From: Aestuariibacter sp. GS-14
GTDB taxonomy: Bacteria; Pseudomonadota; Gammaproteobacteria; Enterobacterales; Alteromonadaceae
Length of the DNA stretch: 64,000 nucleotides
Reading direction: 5' to 3'
Assembly (NCBI RefSeq): GCF_006494365.1
Contig: NZ_VHIP01000013.1
Location: forward strand, 90,307 to 154,306
Shown: one piece after another, positions 46,189 through 54,849 of the stretch
Layout of the letters: each line of letters opens with the position of its first letter
Position numbering within the stretch: the stretch's first letter is position 1
Made by a program: the position numbers and the translations under genes
Notes under the pieces: model-generated
Database searches by the model: none
Seen by the model: only the letters and a program-made list of their open reading frames with translations
Told to the model about the DNA's origin: nothing

Positions 46189-47595
46189 ATGACTCAATTT
46201 CGTAAAGGGTATCTGCATAGTTACGGCGCTTTTTTTCTAATCCTGGTGGCGTTTTTTGATGTGTTAGTTATCGCGGGTAACTACCATTTTGTTTTATTCG
46301 CAAATCAAATTGAAGTCTCAAAGGATTTAACGTTTGTTCTGGTATTAACGCTCATTGTATTTATTTCTATTGCTACCAGCCATTCTTTCTATCGCTCTTA
46401 CCGAACGTCAAAATTGCTTACCGAAATAGGTGAATTATTCAGCTATTGGGTGAGTACATTTGCGATAATAGCCACACTGATTTTTGTCTTCGAAAGTAAA
46501 ATGCCCATGCCGTCTGATGTTCTGCTGGTATGGTTTATTTCAACTCTGGTTTTTCTGGCCATTTCCCGGGTAATACTCCGAACGTTCGTTTATAAACTCA
46601 GAGCTTACGGTCGAAACTTCAGAAGAGTGGCTATTATTGGTGCGACACCAATTGCAGAAAGGTTGCATCATTCCATTACTAGCAATAACTGGATGGGTTT
46701 AAAGTTCTCAGGTTTCTTTGACGACAGAAGTCACGACCGGTTCTCAGAAGCTTTTCAGGGTCAGTTGGTTGAGTCAGTAGAGACACTTCTGGCCTATATT
46801 GCAAAAGATGACATAGATATCGTTTATATTACGCTTCCAATGAGCGCACAGAAGCGCATAAAAAGCACCATTGATAAATTGTCGCAAACCAATGTATCTA
46901 TTTATTACGCACCGGATTTTTACACCTTTGACCTGTTGCGGGCACACTGGGACAGCATCGAAGACCAACCGTTAATCAGTATTATTGAAACCCCGTTTGT
47001 GGGTGACAATACCGTATTAAAACGCTTGGAAGACATTGTGCTTTCCAGCTTAATTTTATGTGGTATTGCCATTCCAATGTTAATTGTAGCCATGTTGATC
47101 AAATTCGATTCGTCCGGCCCGGCAATTTATCGTCAGAAACGATATGGTCTGGATGGAAAGTCGTTCACTATTTATAAATTCAGAACCATGCGGTCAACAC
47201 CCGACGACAAGGTATTTAAACAGGCTACTCAAAACGACCCCAGAGTCACGCGTCTTGGTCGCTTTTTACGAAAGTATTCTATCGACGAATTGCCGCAATT
47301 TATAAATGTGTTGCAGGGTCGCATGTCAGTGGTTGGCCCACGCCCCCACCCGCTGGCCCTGGACGACGAACATTTAAACCTGATAAAGCGCTACAACCTG
47401 CGATTTAAGGTCAAACCCGGGATCACGGGCTGGGCTCAGGTTAATGGTTATCGAGGAGAAACCAAAGAACTTCACGTTATGGATAAGCGAATTCAACTCG
47501 ACCTTGAGTACATAAAACGCTGGTCTGTATTATTTGACTTAAAGATTATCTTTTTAACGTTTTGGACAATTATCAAGCCAGTTAATGCCTATTAA
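46189..47595 (+). CDS. Undecaprenyl-phosphate sugar phosphotransferase (WcaJ-type)
   Basis: A 468-residue initiating enzyme. Four N-terminal membrane helices and a CoA-binding-like domain are followed by a C-terminal bacterial sugar transferase domain (about 275-468). Motifs KFRTMR, SIDELPQFINVLQGRMSVVG, PRPHPLA and KPGITGWAQVNGYRG are all present. It puts hexose-1-phosphate, probably glucose or galactose, on undecaprenyl phosphate. It ends the plus-strand assembly operon. Confidence 0.92.
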   Translation: MTQFRKGYLHSYGAFFLILVAFFDVLVIAGNYHFVLFANQIEVSKDLTFVLVLTLIVFISIATSHSFYRSYRTSKLLTEIGELFSYWVSTFAIIATLIFVFESKMPMPSDVLLVWFISTLVFLAISRVILRTFVYKLRAYGRNFRRVAIIGATPIAERLHHSITSNNWMGLKFSGFFDDRSHDRFSEAFQGQLVESVETLLAYIAKDDIDIVYITLPMSAQKRIKSTIDKLSQTNVSIYYAPDFYTFDLLRAHWDSIEDQPLISIIETPFVGDNTVLKRLEDIVLSSLILCGIAIPMLIVAMLIKFDSSGPAIYRQKRYGLDGKSFTIYKFRTMRSTPDDKVFKQATQNDPRVTRLGRFLRKYSIDELPQFINVLQGRMSVVGPRPHPLALDDEHLNLIKRYNLRFKVKPGITGWAQVNGYRGETKELHVMDKRIQLDLEYIKRWSVLFDLKIIFLTFWTIIKPVNAY

Positions 47596-47623
47596 TCTAC
47601 AGAATAACTGACCGTTCAAATTA

Positions 47624-48295
47624 TTAACGCAACAAGTTACGGCGAAACACCTGGTCAACAGAGATTTTACTTAATTTGGAACGATAACCACGGTATACCT
47701 GCTCTGGCAACGTATCGTGCCCTATTACGGCGCCGGAGTCGATGACATTAAACTCTGCAATACAAACATTCGGATTAATCGTAGCATTCAATCCAATGAA
47801 GGTATTATTGCCAATTTTACAGCGTTCTCCGATAGTGGCCGATGTGATCCAACAGTGTTTTCCTATTTCCGTGTGCATTGCGATCCGGCTACCGCTCCAC
47901 ACAATCGAATTATCGCCTATCGATACTCCCGGGTGAATAAGGCAGCCTTCCATAACCATCACATTTTCGCCAATACTCAGCGGCCCCAGCACAGAAGCCT
48001 TACTGCTGACAAAACTGGCAATGCGATAGCCATCTTCCTTAACTTGATTTACCTTTTTTGCCCGCAGTTGATTGCACTGTGAAATACCAATAGCAATAAA
48101 AATCGAAACAGCCTGCATATCATAAATGTCAGCTAAACGCTCATAAGCAACCACAGGAAGTCCCAGAAAATGGGTTTTATCGAGATATGCTTCATCAACT
48201 GCAAAACTTACCACGTCAAAATTCGACTCTGACTTAAACTGATAGTAAGCCAACTCTGCAAACTGTTTATCACCCAGGATAATAATTTTTTCCAT
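47624..48295 (-). CDS. Sugar O/N-acetyltransferase, PglD/NeuD-like
   Basis: A 223-residue protein with an N-terminal nucleotide-sugar-binding Rossmann part (KIIILGDKQFAELAYYQF) and a left-handed beta-helix of hexapeptide repeats (IGENVMVMEGCLIHPGVSIG and onwards). PglD and NeuD acetylate amino sugars or sialic acids. Its ATG overlaps the stop of the aminotransferase gene (TGATG), suggesting they act in series: amination then acetylation. Confidence 0.82.
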   Translation of the reverse strand: MEKIIILGDKQFAELAYYQFKSESNFDVVSFAVDEAYLDKTHFLGLPVVAYERLADIYDMQAVSIFIAIGISQCNQLRAKKVNQVKEDGYRIASFVSSKASVLGPLSIGENVMVMEGCLIHPGVSIGDNSIVWSGSRIAMHTEIGKHCWITSATIGERCKIGNNTFIGLNATINPNVCIAEFNVIDSGAVIGHDTLPEQVYRGYRSKLSKISVDQVFRRNLLR

Positions 48296-49416
48296 CACGC
48301 ACCTTGGTTATTTGCGTTCAATAACAGGGTCAGGATAGTTTCAATGGTTTCTGTTTGCGCGTCTATTTTTGGCAAAAAGCGTAAATTGTGACCAAACTTT
48401 GAAACCAGAAAATGATGCGATAATAAGATATCAAACAGGTTATTTGCCTGCACCTCAGTACCGCAGGCCAATACCCACAAAAGTCCCCGCCCCTGTAATT
48501 TACAATCCATTGCCGCAAACGCTGGCTTCAGACGTGAGAACACCTGATCAATCTCCGCTATGTGCTTGGTATCAAGGCGAGTTGAAATCGCCTCTAACGT
48601 AGCAATTATAGCGGCACAGGTGACAGGATGATCGGAGAAAGTACTGCCTTTTAAAGCTAACTGATGTAACGCCGGACTAATGTTCGATGCGACACAACTG
48701 GCAGGTACGCCGTTACCTATCGATTTTGCAAAAATCAGAATGTCAGGAAATCGCGTCAATTCGCTGGCAGTAAAAAGAGGACCCGTTCGGTACAAGCCAG
48801 TTAAGGTTTCATCAAAAATGGACACAACATTAAATTGCCTACACACACTCACCAGTTGTTCGCGAAAGGTGACACTGGCAACTGCGCCATCACAGGAGCC
48901 GCGCAATGGTTCTAAGTAACAGCCCGCATACTCCCCGGATTCAAGGCACTCAATTAACATTGCCAGCACAGTTACTTCATTCGCATCGGTGGGATATGGC
49001 AACAGTGTATTATTACCGCATTTCACCGGCGCATTGCCCCAGCATAAACTAGAGGTAAATACCGATTTACCATGCATGGTATTTTCAAATGCAATAAATC
49101 GTTGTTTACCTGTAACAACAGCGGCCAGTTTGCCGGCATACTCGTTGGATTCCATACCCGTAGAACATATAACATCAAGTCCGTGTCCCTCAGGTAAAAG
49201 CTGATTTACTGCCTCAAAACACCGGGTTCTGATTTCAGAAGGTAATCTACCCACAGCACTGAACAATGTCATTTGCTGATGGACAGCATTAACTACCGTC
49301 GCTTCTCCGTGTCCCAAGAATACCGTTCCAAATCCGGATATCAGATCATAATACGCCTGGCCATGTTTATCATATAAATAATGACCATTCGCTTTGGCTA
49401 TCTCGGGAAAATCCAA
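48295..49416 (-). CDS. PLP-dependent class III aminotransferase
   Basis: A 373-residue aminotransferase of the glutamate-1-semialdehyde mutase/ornithine aminotransferase class. The PLP-binding aspartate lies in SIFDETLTGLYRTG and the lysine in FAKSIGNGVPAS; the N-terminus GFGTVFLGHGEATVVNA is typical. Sugar aminotransferases in polysaccharide loci usually belong to the DegT class, so the substrate is unclear. Coupling with the acetyltransferase suggests an acylated amino substituent. Confidence 0.83.
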   Translation of the reverse strand: MDFPEIAKANGHYLYDKHGQAYYDLISGFGTVFLGHGEATVVNAVHQQMTLFSAVGRLPSEIRTRCFEAVNQLLPEGHGLDVICSTGMESNEYAGKLAAVVTGKQRFIAFENTMHGKSVFTSSLCWGNAPVKCGNNTLLPYPTDANEVTVLAMLIECLESGEYAGCYLEPLRGSCDGAVASVTFREQLVSVCRQFNVVSIFDETLTGLYRTGPLFTASELTRFPDILIFAKSIGNGVPASCVASNISPALHQLALKGSTFSDHPVTCAAIIATLEAISTRLDTKHIAEIDQVFSRLKPAFAAMDCKLQGRGLLWVLACGTEVQANNLFDILLSHHFLVSKFGHNLRFLPKIDAQTETIETILTLLLNANNQGA

Positions 49417-49451
49417 CCAATCTCTCCTTGTTTACTAAAATCGGTGCGGTG

Positions 49452-50594
49452 TTAACGTTTAAACTCGCACATTTGCGCATCGAAATCCTTAACAAACTGT
49501 TGCCAGGTAAATCGCTTCACTCTTTCAGCCCCGGCCACGCCTAAGGCTTCAGCATGAGCAGGATCTGCGGCCAGTTTAGCAATCCCCTTTGCAAATTCGA
49601 TGGCTATCCCATCAACCAAATAGCCTGTCTCTCCATTGGCAACGACTTCTTTAGGGCCGCCTTTATTCACTGCAACAACAGGTTTACCCCGACTCATAGC
49701 TTCCATTGGAGTTAATCCCAAATCTTCGTTAAACGCGGTAAATAATGTGGCATAGCAATTCGAATAGAGGGTCTGCATTTCCTGATCTGAAGGGCCAATA
49801 ACAAATTCAATATTGTTGTACCCTTCTGCTAACGCCTTTAGACCAGCATAATAAGGCTCACTTTTTTTATCTACCATGCCGGCAATAACCAGCCTGTAAT
49901 TGTTGCCATGCTCGTTGCAAAAGTGCTTGAAGGCTTCAATACCCAATTCGATATTTTTAGTCCACATAATACGGCCTGGCAGAAAAAAATAAGGTTCACG
50001 CTGCGGGCAAACCTGTATGTGATTTTCGTCGATACCAGGGTAATAAATAACGATGTCTTCTGGCTTGCACAACCTGGCTGCCAGTACTCGCTCCTCGACG
50101 GCTTTACTGATACAAATAATTTTGCTGTATTGTTTCCAGCACCATTTATCCACCAGCTTGTAACCCCATTCCATTAAGTGGGCAATCCATTGTTTTTGCG
50201 AATGCTTTTGTAAATGCCGCTTTCGATACTCGAGATCATAAACCGCACGAAGAGGCGTAAAGCACAAGTTAATGGTAGGAATATCACGGTTTCTGAACTG
50301 CAGGAACGAACCAAGCCCATCGCAACATATAACCAAAACATCAAAGTCATCTAGTGGTAAACGGGTTGCTGCAATGGTTTTACCGGCTGATAAAACAGCA
50401 CCATAACTACGTTCAACGGAAACCGGGTTAATTTCGACAATTCGGTAATTTGCCAGTTCGGGATACGTGCCCTGTTTGTCGAAGTGACTGGTAAATACAG
50501 TAACCTCGTGTTTTGTTTGTTTACATATCTCGAGAATCGTTCTTTCAAGGCCGCTTTTTAGATACACCCATGGATGATAAATGGCGATTTTCAC
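49452..50594 (-). CDS. Glycosyltransferase family 4
   Basis: A 380-residue GT-B enzyme. The donor-binding half has GRIMWTKNIELGIEAF and EDLGLTPMEAMSRGKPVVA with the E-x7-E motif. The GTG at 50594 (reading MKIAIYHPWVYLKSGLE) lies two bases after the stop of the preceding gene and is preferred to an upstream ATG at 50639 that would overlap it. Donor and acceptor are unknown. Confidence 0.87.
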   Translation of the reverse strand: MKIAIYHPWVYLKSGLERTILEICKQTKHEVTVFTSHFDKQGTYPELANYRIVEINPVSVERSYGAVLSAGKTIAATRLPLDDFDVLVICCDGLGSFLQFRNRDIPTINLCFTPLRAVYDLEYRKRHLQKHSQKQWIAHLMEWGYKLVDKWCWKQYSKIICISKAVEERVLAARLCKPEDIVIYYPGIDENHIQVCPQREPYFFLPGRIMWTKNIELGIEAFKHFCNEHGNNYRLVIAGMVDKKSEPYYAGLKALAEGYNNIEFVIGPSDQEMQTLYSNCYATLFTAFNEDLGLTPMEAMSRGKPVVAVNKGGPKEVVANGETGYLVDGIAIEFAKGIAKLAADPAHAEALGVAGAERVKRFTWQQFVKDFDAQMCEFKR

Positions 50595-50595
50595 G

Positions 50596-51657
50596 TTAAT
50601 TGTCCAAATTCTGATTTGATGATTGAAGAGTCCGTTCATACACTTTTAGCAATGCCTCAATGTGCGCATTCCATGTGTAGCCAGACGCTTTTACTGTATT
50701 TTCCTCGCCATAGCGCGCGCAACGTTCCGGATCTTCTACTAAACACCTGATACCCTCAACTATTGCGTGGCTATCATCCGCTTTTACTTTAATGCCTGCA
50801 AAAGGCAATTCACTACTCGACACAATGGCGCATCCCGAAGCCATCGCCTCTGCAACGGCCAAACCAAATGTCTCAATTCTGGTGGGAAACACAAACACGG
50901 CAGCATGAGACAGTAAACGCGCCATCGAAAGTCTGTCCGTAAATGCCTCGAAACGGACATTCCGTAATGATTCTACCGATTGCATTGCGTCATCACTGCC
51001 CCAACCAGTGATGACAAATTGCACTTCTGGTAGTTGTGTTGCGGCGTTAATAACCTGTTGAAGCCCTTTCCGTGGGTTGAGTTTGCCGGCAAACATGACA
51101 TAGGATTTTTCTGCCGAACGATAATCTTCAAGGCTGATACCTGGTTCAATCACAATGGCATTTTGAGTAGGTATGCCCAATGAAGCAGCGTAATGCCTTG
51201 AAAAATCACTGATATAAATATCATGTGATGCAGGCATACGAACCAGTTTACGCTCAAACCACTCGAACAACCGTCCCACAACAGGTCCTTTCATTGTTCG
51301 CCATTCCTTGCCAAATAGCGCAAGCATCATTTTAACCAAAGGCTTGCCCAGCTTGTTGGCAATTTTGCTTGCTGGCAGAATGGAATGGTACGTAAAGGCT
51401 TGAATAACATCAGCATCTCGACAATATGGCAGCAAAGTTGATGCTTTAAGATTAAAAGCGTAAACACTGCAAGGCAATCTGACGGTGGTAATTCCGTCAT
51501 AACTGGTGAGAGCAGGATCACCTGTGGTTAACACGGTGACTTTCACTCCACGCAGTTGCAGATGTTTCGCCATTTGATAAACAACATATTCGCCACCACC
51601 GGCATAATCTGGAGGAAACCGCTCATGAATAATCGCAACCTGTTTTAATGCCGTCAC
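50596..51657 (-). CDS. Glycosyltransferase family 4
   Basis: A 353-residue GT-B enzyme with FPPDYAGGGEYVVYQM at the N-terminus (acceptor side) and GKLNPRKGLQQVINAA and ETFGLAVAEAMASGCAIVSS in the donor half. It overlaps the upstream GT2 gene by four bases, so it is translationally coupled. Confidence 0.89.
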   Translation of the reverse strand: MTALKQVAIIHERFPPDYAGGGEYVVYQMAKHLQLRGVKVTVLTTGDPALTSYDGITTVRLPCSVYAFNLKASTLLPYCRDADVIQAFTYHSILPASKIANKLGKPLVKMMLALFGKEWRTMKGPVVGRLFEWFERKLVRMPASHDIYISDFSRHYAASLGIPTQNAIVIEPGISLEDYRSAEKSYVMFAGKLNPRKGLQQVINAATQLPEVQFVITGWGSDDAMQSVESLRNVRFEAFTDRLSMARLLSHAAVFVFPTRIETFGLAVAEAMASGCAIVSSSELPFAGIKVKADDSHAIVEGIRCLVEDPERCARYGEENTVKASGYTWNAHIEALLKVYERTLQSSNQNLDN

Positions 51658-52631
51658 AACAGGATACTCCGGTAACGGATACTTCCACTGGTCAGGGCAT
51701 ACCAGGTAAATAAGCTTCTGGGTAAGCCAGCACCAATGCGAATGACCCTGAGAATAGGATTAGGCATAGCACTACCACTGCGATAGCGCTGAATAACATA
51801 GGGTAAGCAAAGCACACTAAACCCGATATGTGAAAACAACGTAAGCACAATACCCAATAATAAAAGCTGGAAAAACGCCGTTTCAACGGTTAAGAAATAC
51901 CTATGCCACATGAAAGACCTTAATTCCGGGTGTTTGTCCATTAAGTAAGGTAAATGCTTAAAAAACAGTGGTTCCTTGAGCCACTTCCAAAACGATACGT
52001 GGAAAACATGATGGTAAACGGTGGCGCTTTCCTCGAACACCACCTCAAATCCCGCTTTTTTTACCTTCCAGCCTAAATCGGTATCCTCACCGTAAAATTT
52101 ATCCATAAACTCGGTAGAAAAGCCCCCTACCGCGTCAAAAGCAGCTTTACTGTAGAAAATATTGCAGGTTTCAAAGAAAATTGATGCGCTGCTAATATTG
52201 ACCGTTTTCTCCAAAAAACGACGTGGATGCGATGGATTAGGTAACGTTTTCCCCTGTACCAAGCCAACTGGCCGCTCACTTAGAGCAGAAGCAAATTGCC
52301 TTGCGCCATTCGCTATCCAGTCTGGTTCGGCGATACAATCGTCATCAATAAACGCAATAATATCGCCTTTTGCATGTGTACCACCGTAGTGTCGGGATGG
52401 AGTTGGTGTGTTGTTGTGTTTTTTTACATAATGGAGCGGAACTGGCGATATCTTTCGCCACTCTCTCACCGCCTCTTCAGTTCCGTCATTGGAATAGTTG
52501 TGTACCACGACAATTTCAAATTTATCATGCGAATAGGTTTGCTTATAAAGGGATTCAAGTAACTGTTGCAACAGCGCCTTTCGTCCATGAGTGGGCACAA
52601 CTACCGTTACATAAAGCGCATCTCCCATCAT
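51654..52631 (-). CDS. Glycosyltransferase family 2, membrane-associated
   Basis: A 325-residue GT-A enzyme with VTVVVPTHGR at the start, the metal/nucleotide motif FIDDDCIAEPDW (about 95) and GGFSTEFMDKFYGEDTDLGW (acceptor/catalytic region). Hydrophobic segments after residue 230 suggest membrane attachment. Two adjacent ATGs (52631, 52628) are possible starts. It overlaps the next upstream gene. Confidence 0.89.
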   Translation of the reverse strand: MMGDALYVTVVVPTHGRKALLQQLLESLYKQTYSHDKFEIVVVHNYSNDGTEEAVREWRKISPVPLHYVKKHNNTPTPSRHYGGTHAKGDIIAFIDDDCIAEPDWIANGARQFASALSERPVGLVQGKTLPNPSHPRRFLEKTVNISSASIFFETCNIFYSKAAFDAVGGFSTEFMDKFYGEDTDLGWKVKKAGFEVVFEESATVYHHVFHVSFWKWLKEPLFFKHLPYLMDKHPELRSFMWHRYFLTVETAFFQLLLLGIVLTLFSHIGFSVLCLPYVIQRYRSGSAMPNPILRVIRIGAGLPRSLFTWYALTSGSIRYRSILL

Positions 52632-53782
52632 AAACCTACTCCGTTATACAATGCCTGATATCGATTAAGATAATGCGGCCCCAGTTGTTCCCAACTAAAC
52701 GCGTGGGCGCGTTGCTTACACGCATCAGCGGTAGTTTCACCTATCGAGGAAATAACAGCGAGAATTGCAGCCTCCAGCCCCTGCTGGTTAGTTGCCAATC
52801 CATTCTGCATTTCTGGTTCAAACAGTTGACCAACCCCATACGTATCAATAATGTCTGGGATCCCAGCATGATTACAGCCAACCACAGGGGTTCCCTGCAT
52901 TAAGGACTCAACTACCACCAGACCAAACGCTTCCCACACCGCAGGGAGCACAGTTACCGTAGCGTTTGAGTACAACTCAGGAAGGTCGTCTACATTTCCC
53001 CTGCCCAGAAAATGAATATCACTCTGAACATCACGCACCCCCTGCTGTTGCAGAATTGAAAACCTGACTTCCTCACTCACATTTCCTGAGAACGTCAGTG
53101 TCGCTTCAGGATACGTGCGTTTTATGGAAGAAAATGCGCGGGCAAGCAAAGCTGCGCCTTTACGTGGCTCATTGCAGTCTCCAACAAATAATAATGATGG
53201 CGACGTTGAATACAGGTTTACTGGCTTGTTTTCGGCGAGTGCAGTACCAAATACTGGAGGGGGGAAAAGCGCCGATGAGCAGTTGAAATCCTGTTTTAAT
53301 TGTTGCTGCGCGAAATTCGACAATACCCAGACTTCATCAGCATGACGAAGCGTGGTGGAAAAGAACCACGCATCCAATGGCACCGCTCTGAAATACCGCT
53401 TAGTGGGAATACCAACAGCATGAAATACAACCTTACAGGAAAGTTTGTAACGCTTACGAGCAATTATCGCAGCATAGGCATCAAAGTAATTCAAACAATG
53501 GATTACGTCTGCGCGGGACTGCGCTAATCGCGAACTCAATGCAAAAGCAAAGTAATGGCATTCGTTCCACTGACGAAATCGTGTGTGCCATTTAGTAGCT
53601 ATACTGTGATGTTCGATTTGTCCTTCCTGCCAGGTTTTGCTTTCAGGCGCCAATGAATAAGTTTCAACAGCCACGCCCTGACCAGACAAATACACCGCCA
53701 AATCGTTTAAAATCCGTTCAGAACCACGTCTGACAAACGGCCAGCGATATGGATTGGTGATCGCAATGACGTTGTTTTTCAT
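52628..53782 (-). CDS. Glycosyltransferase family 4
   Basis: A 384-residue GT-B enzyme: RRGSERILNDLAVYLSGQG near the N-terminus, GDCNEPRKGAALLARAF and EAFGLVVVESLMQGTPVVG in the donor half. The frame is open to 53863, but the ATG at 53782 follows the preceding gene's stop by one base and gives the usual N-terminus. Confidence 0.88.
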   Translation of the reverse strand: MKNNVIAITNPYRWPFVRRGSERILNDLAVYLSGQGVAVETYSLAPESKTWQEGQIEHHSIATKWHTRFRQWNECHYFAFALSSRLAQSRADVIHCLNYFDAYAAIIARKRYKLSCKVVFHAVGIPTKRYFRAVPLDAWFFSTTLRHADEVWVLSNFAQQQLKQDFNCSSALFPPPVFGTALAENKPVNLYSTSPSLLFVGDCNEPRKGAALLARAFSSIKRTYPEATLTFSGNVSEEVRFSILQQQGVRDVQSDIHFLGRGNVDDLPELYSNATVTVLPAVWEAFGLVVVESLMQGTPVVGCNHAGIPDIIDTYGVGQLFEPEMQNGLATNQQGLEAAILAVISSIGETTADACKQRAHAFSWEQLGPHYLNRYQALYNGVGL

Positions 53783-53783
53783 G

Positions 53784-54842
53784 TTATACCCGATCATCGG
53801 CTTTAGCTGACGATTCTTCTTTTTCTGCGCCTTCCATTTCAACCGGCCTGCGGCGCTGTCCATTCAATGGCGTCGGCGGAAACCATCGCTTTTCGCCCAA
53901 TGCAAAAATTTGTTCATCAGTGACTTTACGCAACGCCTGGATTACTTTTCGCTGAGTTAGCGTGGTTTTTAATTGCCCAACATTCCAGACAAGGGCAGAA
54001 AGTTTGGCGTGTCGATAAGGCTTAAGCACTAAATCGATAGCACTGAAAATCAGATACGCCAACACCCTGCCAAAGATACCTGGCGCTTGCGCATTTTGAA
54101 TAAGTGAAGCCAGACGATTTTTACAATAATGCCTTACGATGATTCCGTTTGCTTCTCCAGGTTGAGCCTGCACTTTATGATAGGCATGTAATTCAGGATG
54201 CACCCACACAGAGTAACCAGCAATATTCAGCTTCCAGCCAATATCAGAATCTTCATACCCATAAAAATAACGTTCATCAAACCCGCCAACCTGCTCCAGT
54301 GCATCGGCATTTATCAGCATCGCAGAACAATTAATCCAGATCCGTTGTTCTGGCTCAGATAATCGATCAATACTCACGTTTTCACAGAGATCCCACGCAA
54401 AGCCGAAATAACCGATATCGCCTCCAAATGCATTCACCCGTTGGCGGTCAAAGTCATAAATTACTGCACCACCCACGCCAGTAACGGCGGGCTGTTGTGT
54501 CAGAAAATCCAGCGCCTTTTCTATCCAATCGGGCTTTAAATTAACATCGCTGTCTAAAAATAAAACTCTGGGCGCCCGTCGGTTTACTAACCCCAAATTT
54601 CTTGCACTTGCGGGACCATTTGGCGGTTTAACCAGATAACGTATCGGCACACGACTATGAGTTGCCATATTCGCAACCATATCCGCCGTGTTATCTGATG
54701 AACTGTTATCTACTACGATAATTTCAAATTGCTCAACCGTTTGTTGTAACAAATGCAACAGGGTTTGCTTTAATTCCACTTCACGGTTATAGGTTGGAAT
54801 AATGACTGTAACCGCTAGTTGCGTCTCCATACGCGTTTCCAT
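53784..54842 (-). CDS. Glycosyltransferase family 2 (rhamnosyltransferase-like)
   Basis: A 352-residue GT-A enzyme with VTVIIPTYNR, the FLDSDVNLKPDW metal motif (about 105) and GGFDERYFYGYEDSDIGW. This layout is common among rhamnosyl- and deoxyhexose-transferring enzymes. The charged C-terminal tail after residue 325 (RRRPVEMEGAEKEE) is unusual. An internal ATG at 54830 is an alternative start. Confidence 0.87.
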   Translation of the reverse strand: METRMETQLAVTVIIPTYNREVELKQTLLHLLQQTVEQFEIIVVDNSSSDNTADMVANMATHSRVPIRYLVKPPNGPASARNLGLVNRRAPRVLFLDSDVNLKPDWIEKALDFLTQQPAVTGVGGAVIYDFDRQRVNAFGGDIGYFGFAWDLCENVSIDRLSEPEQRIWINCSAMLINADALEQVGGFDERYFYGYEDSDIGWKLNIAGYSVWVHPELHAYHKVQAQPGEANGIIVRHYCKNRLASLIQNAQAPGIFGRVLAYLIFSAIDLVLKPYRHAKLSALVWNVGQLKTTLTQRKVIQALRKVTDEQIFALGEKRWFPPTPLNGQRRRPVEMEGAEKEESSAKADDRV

Positions 54843-54849
54843 ATTCTGA

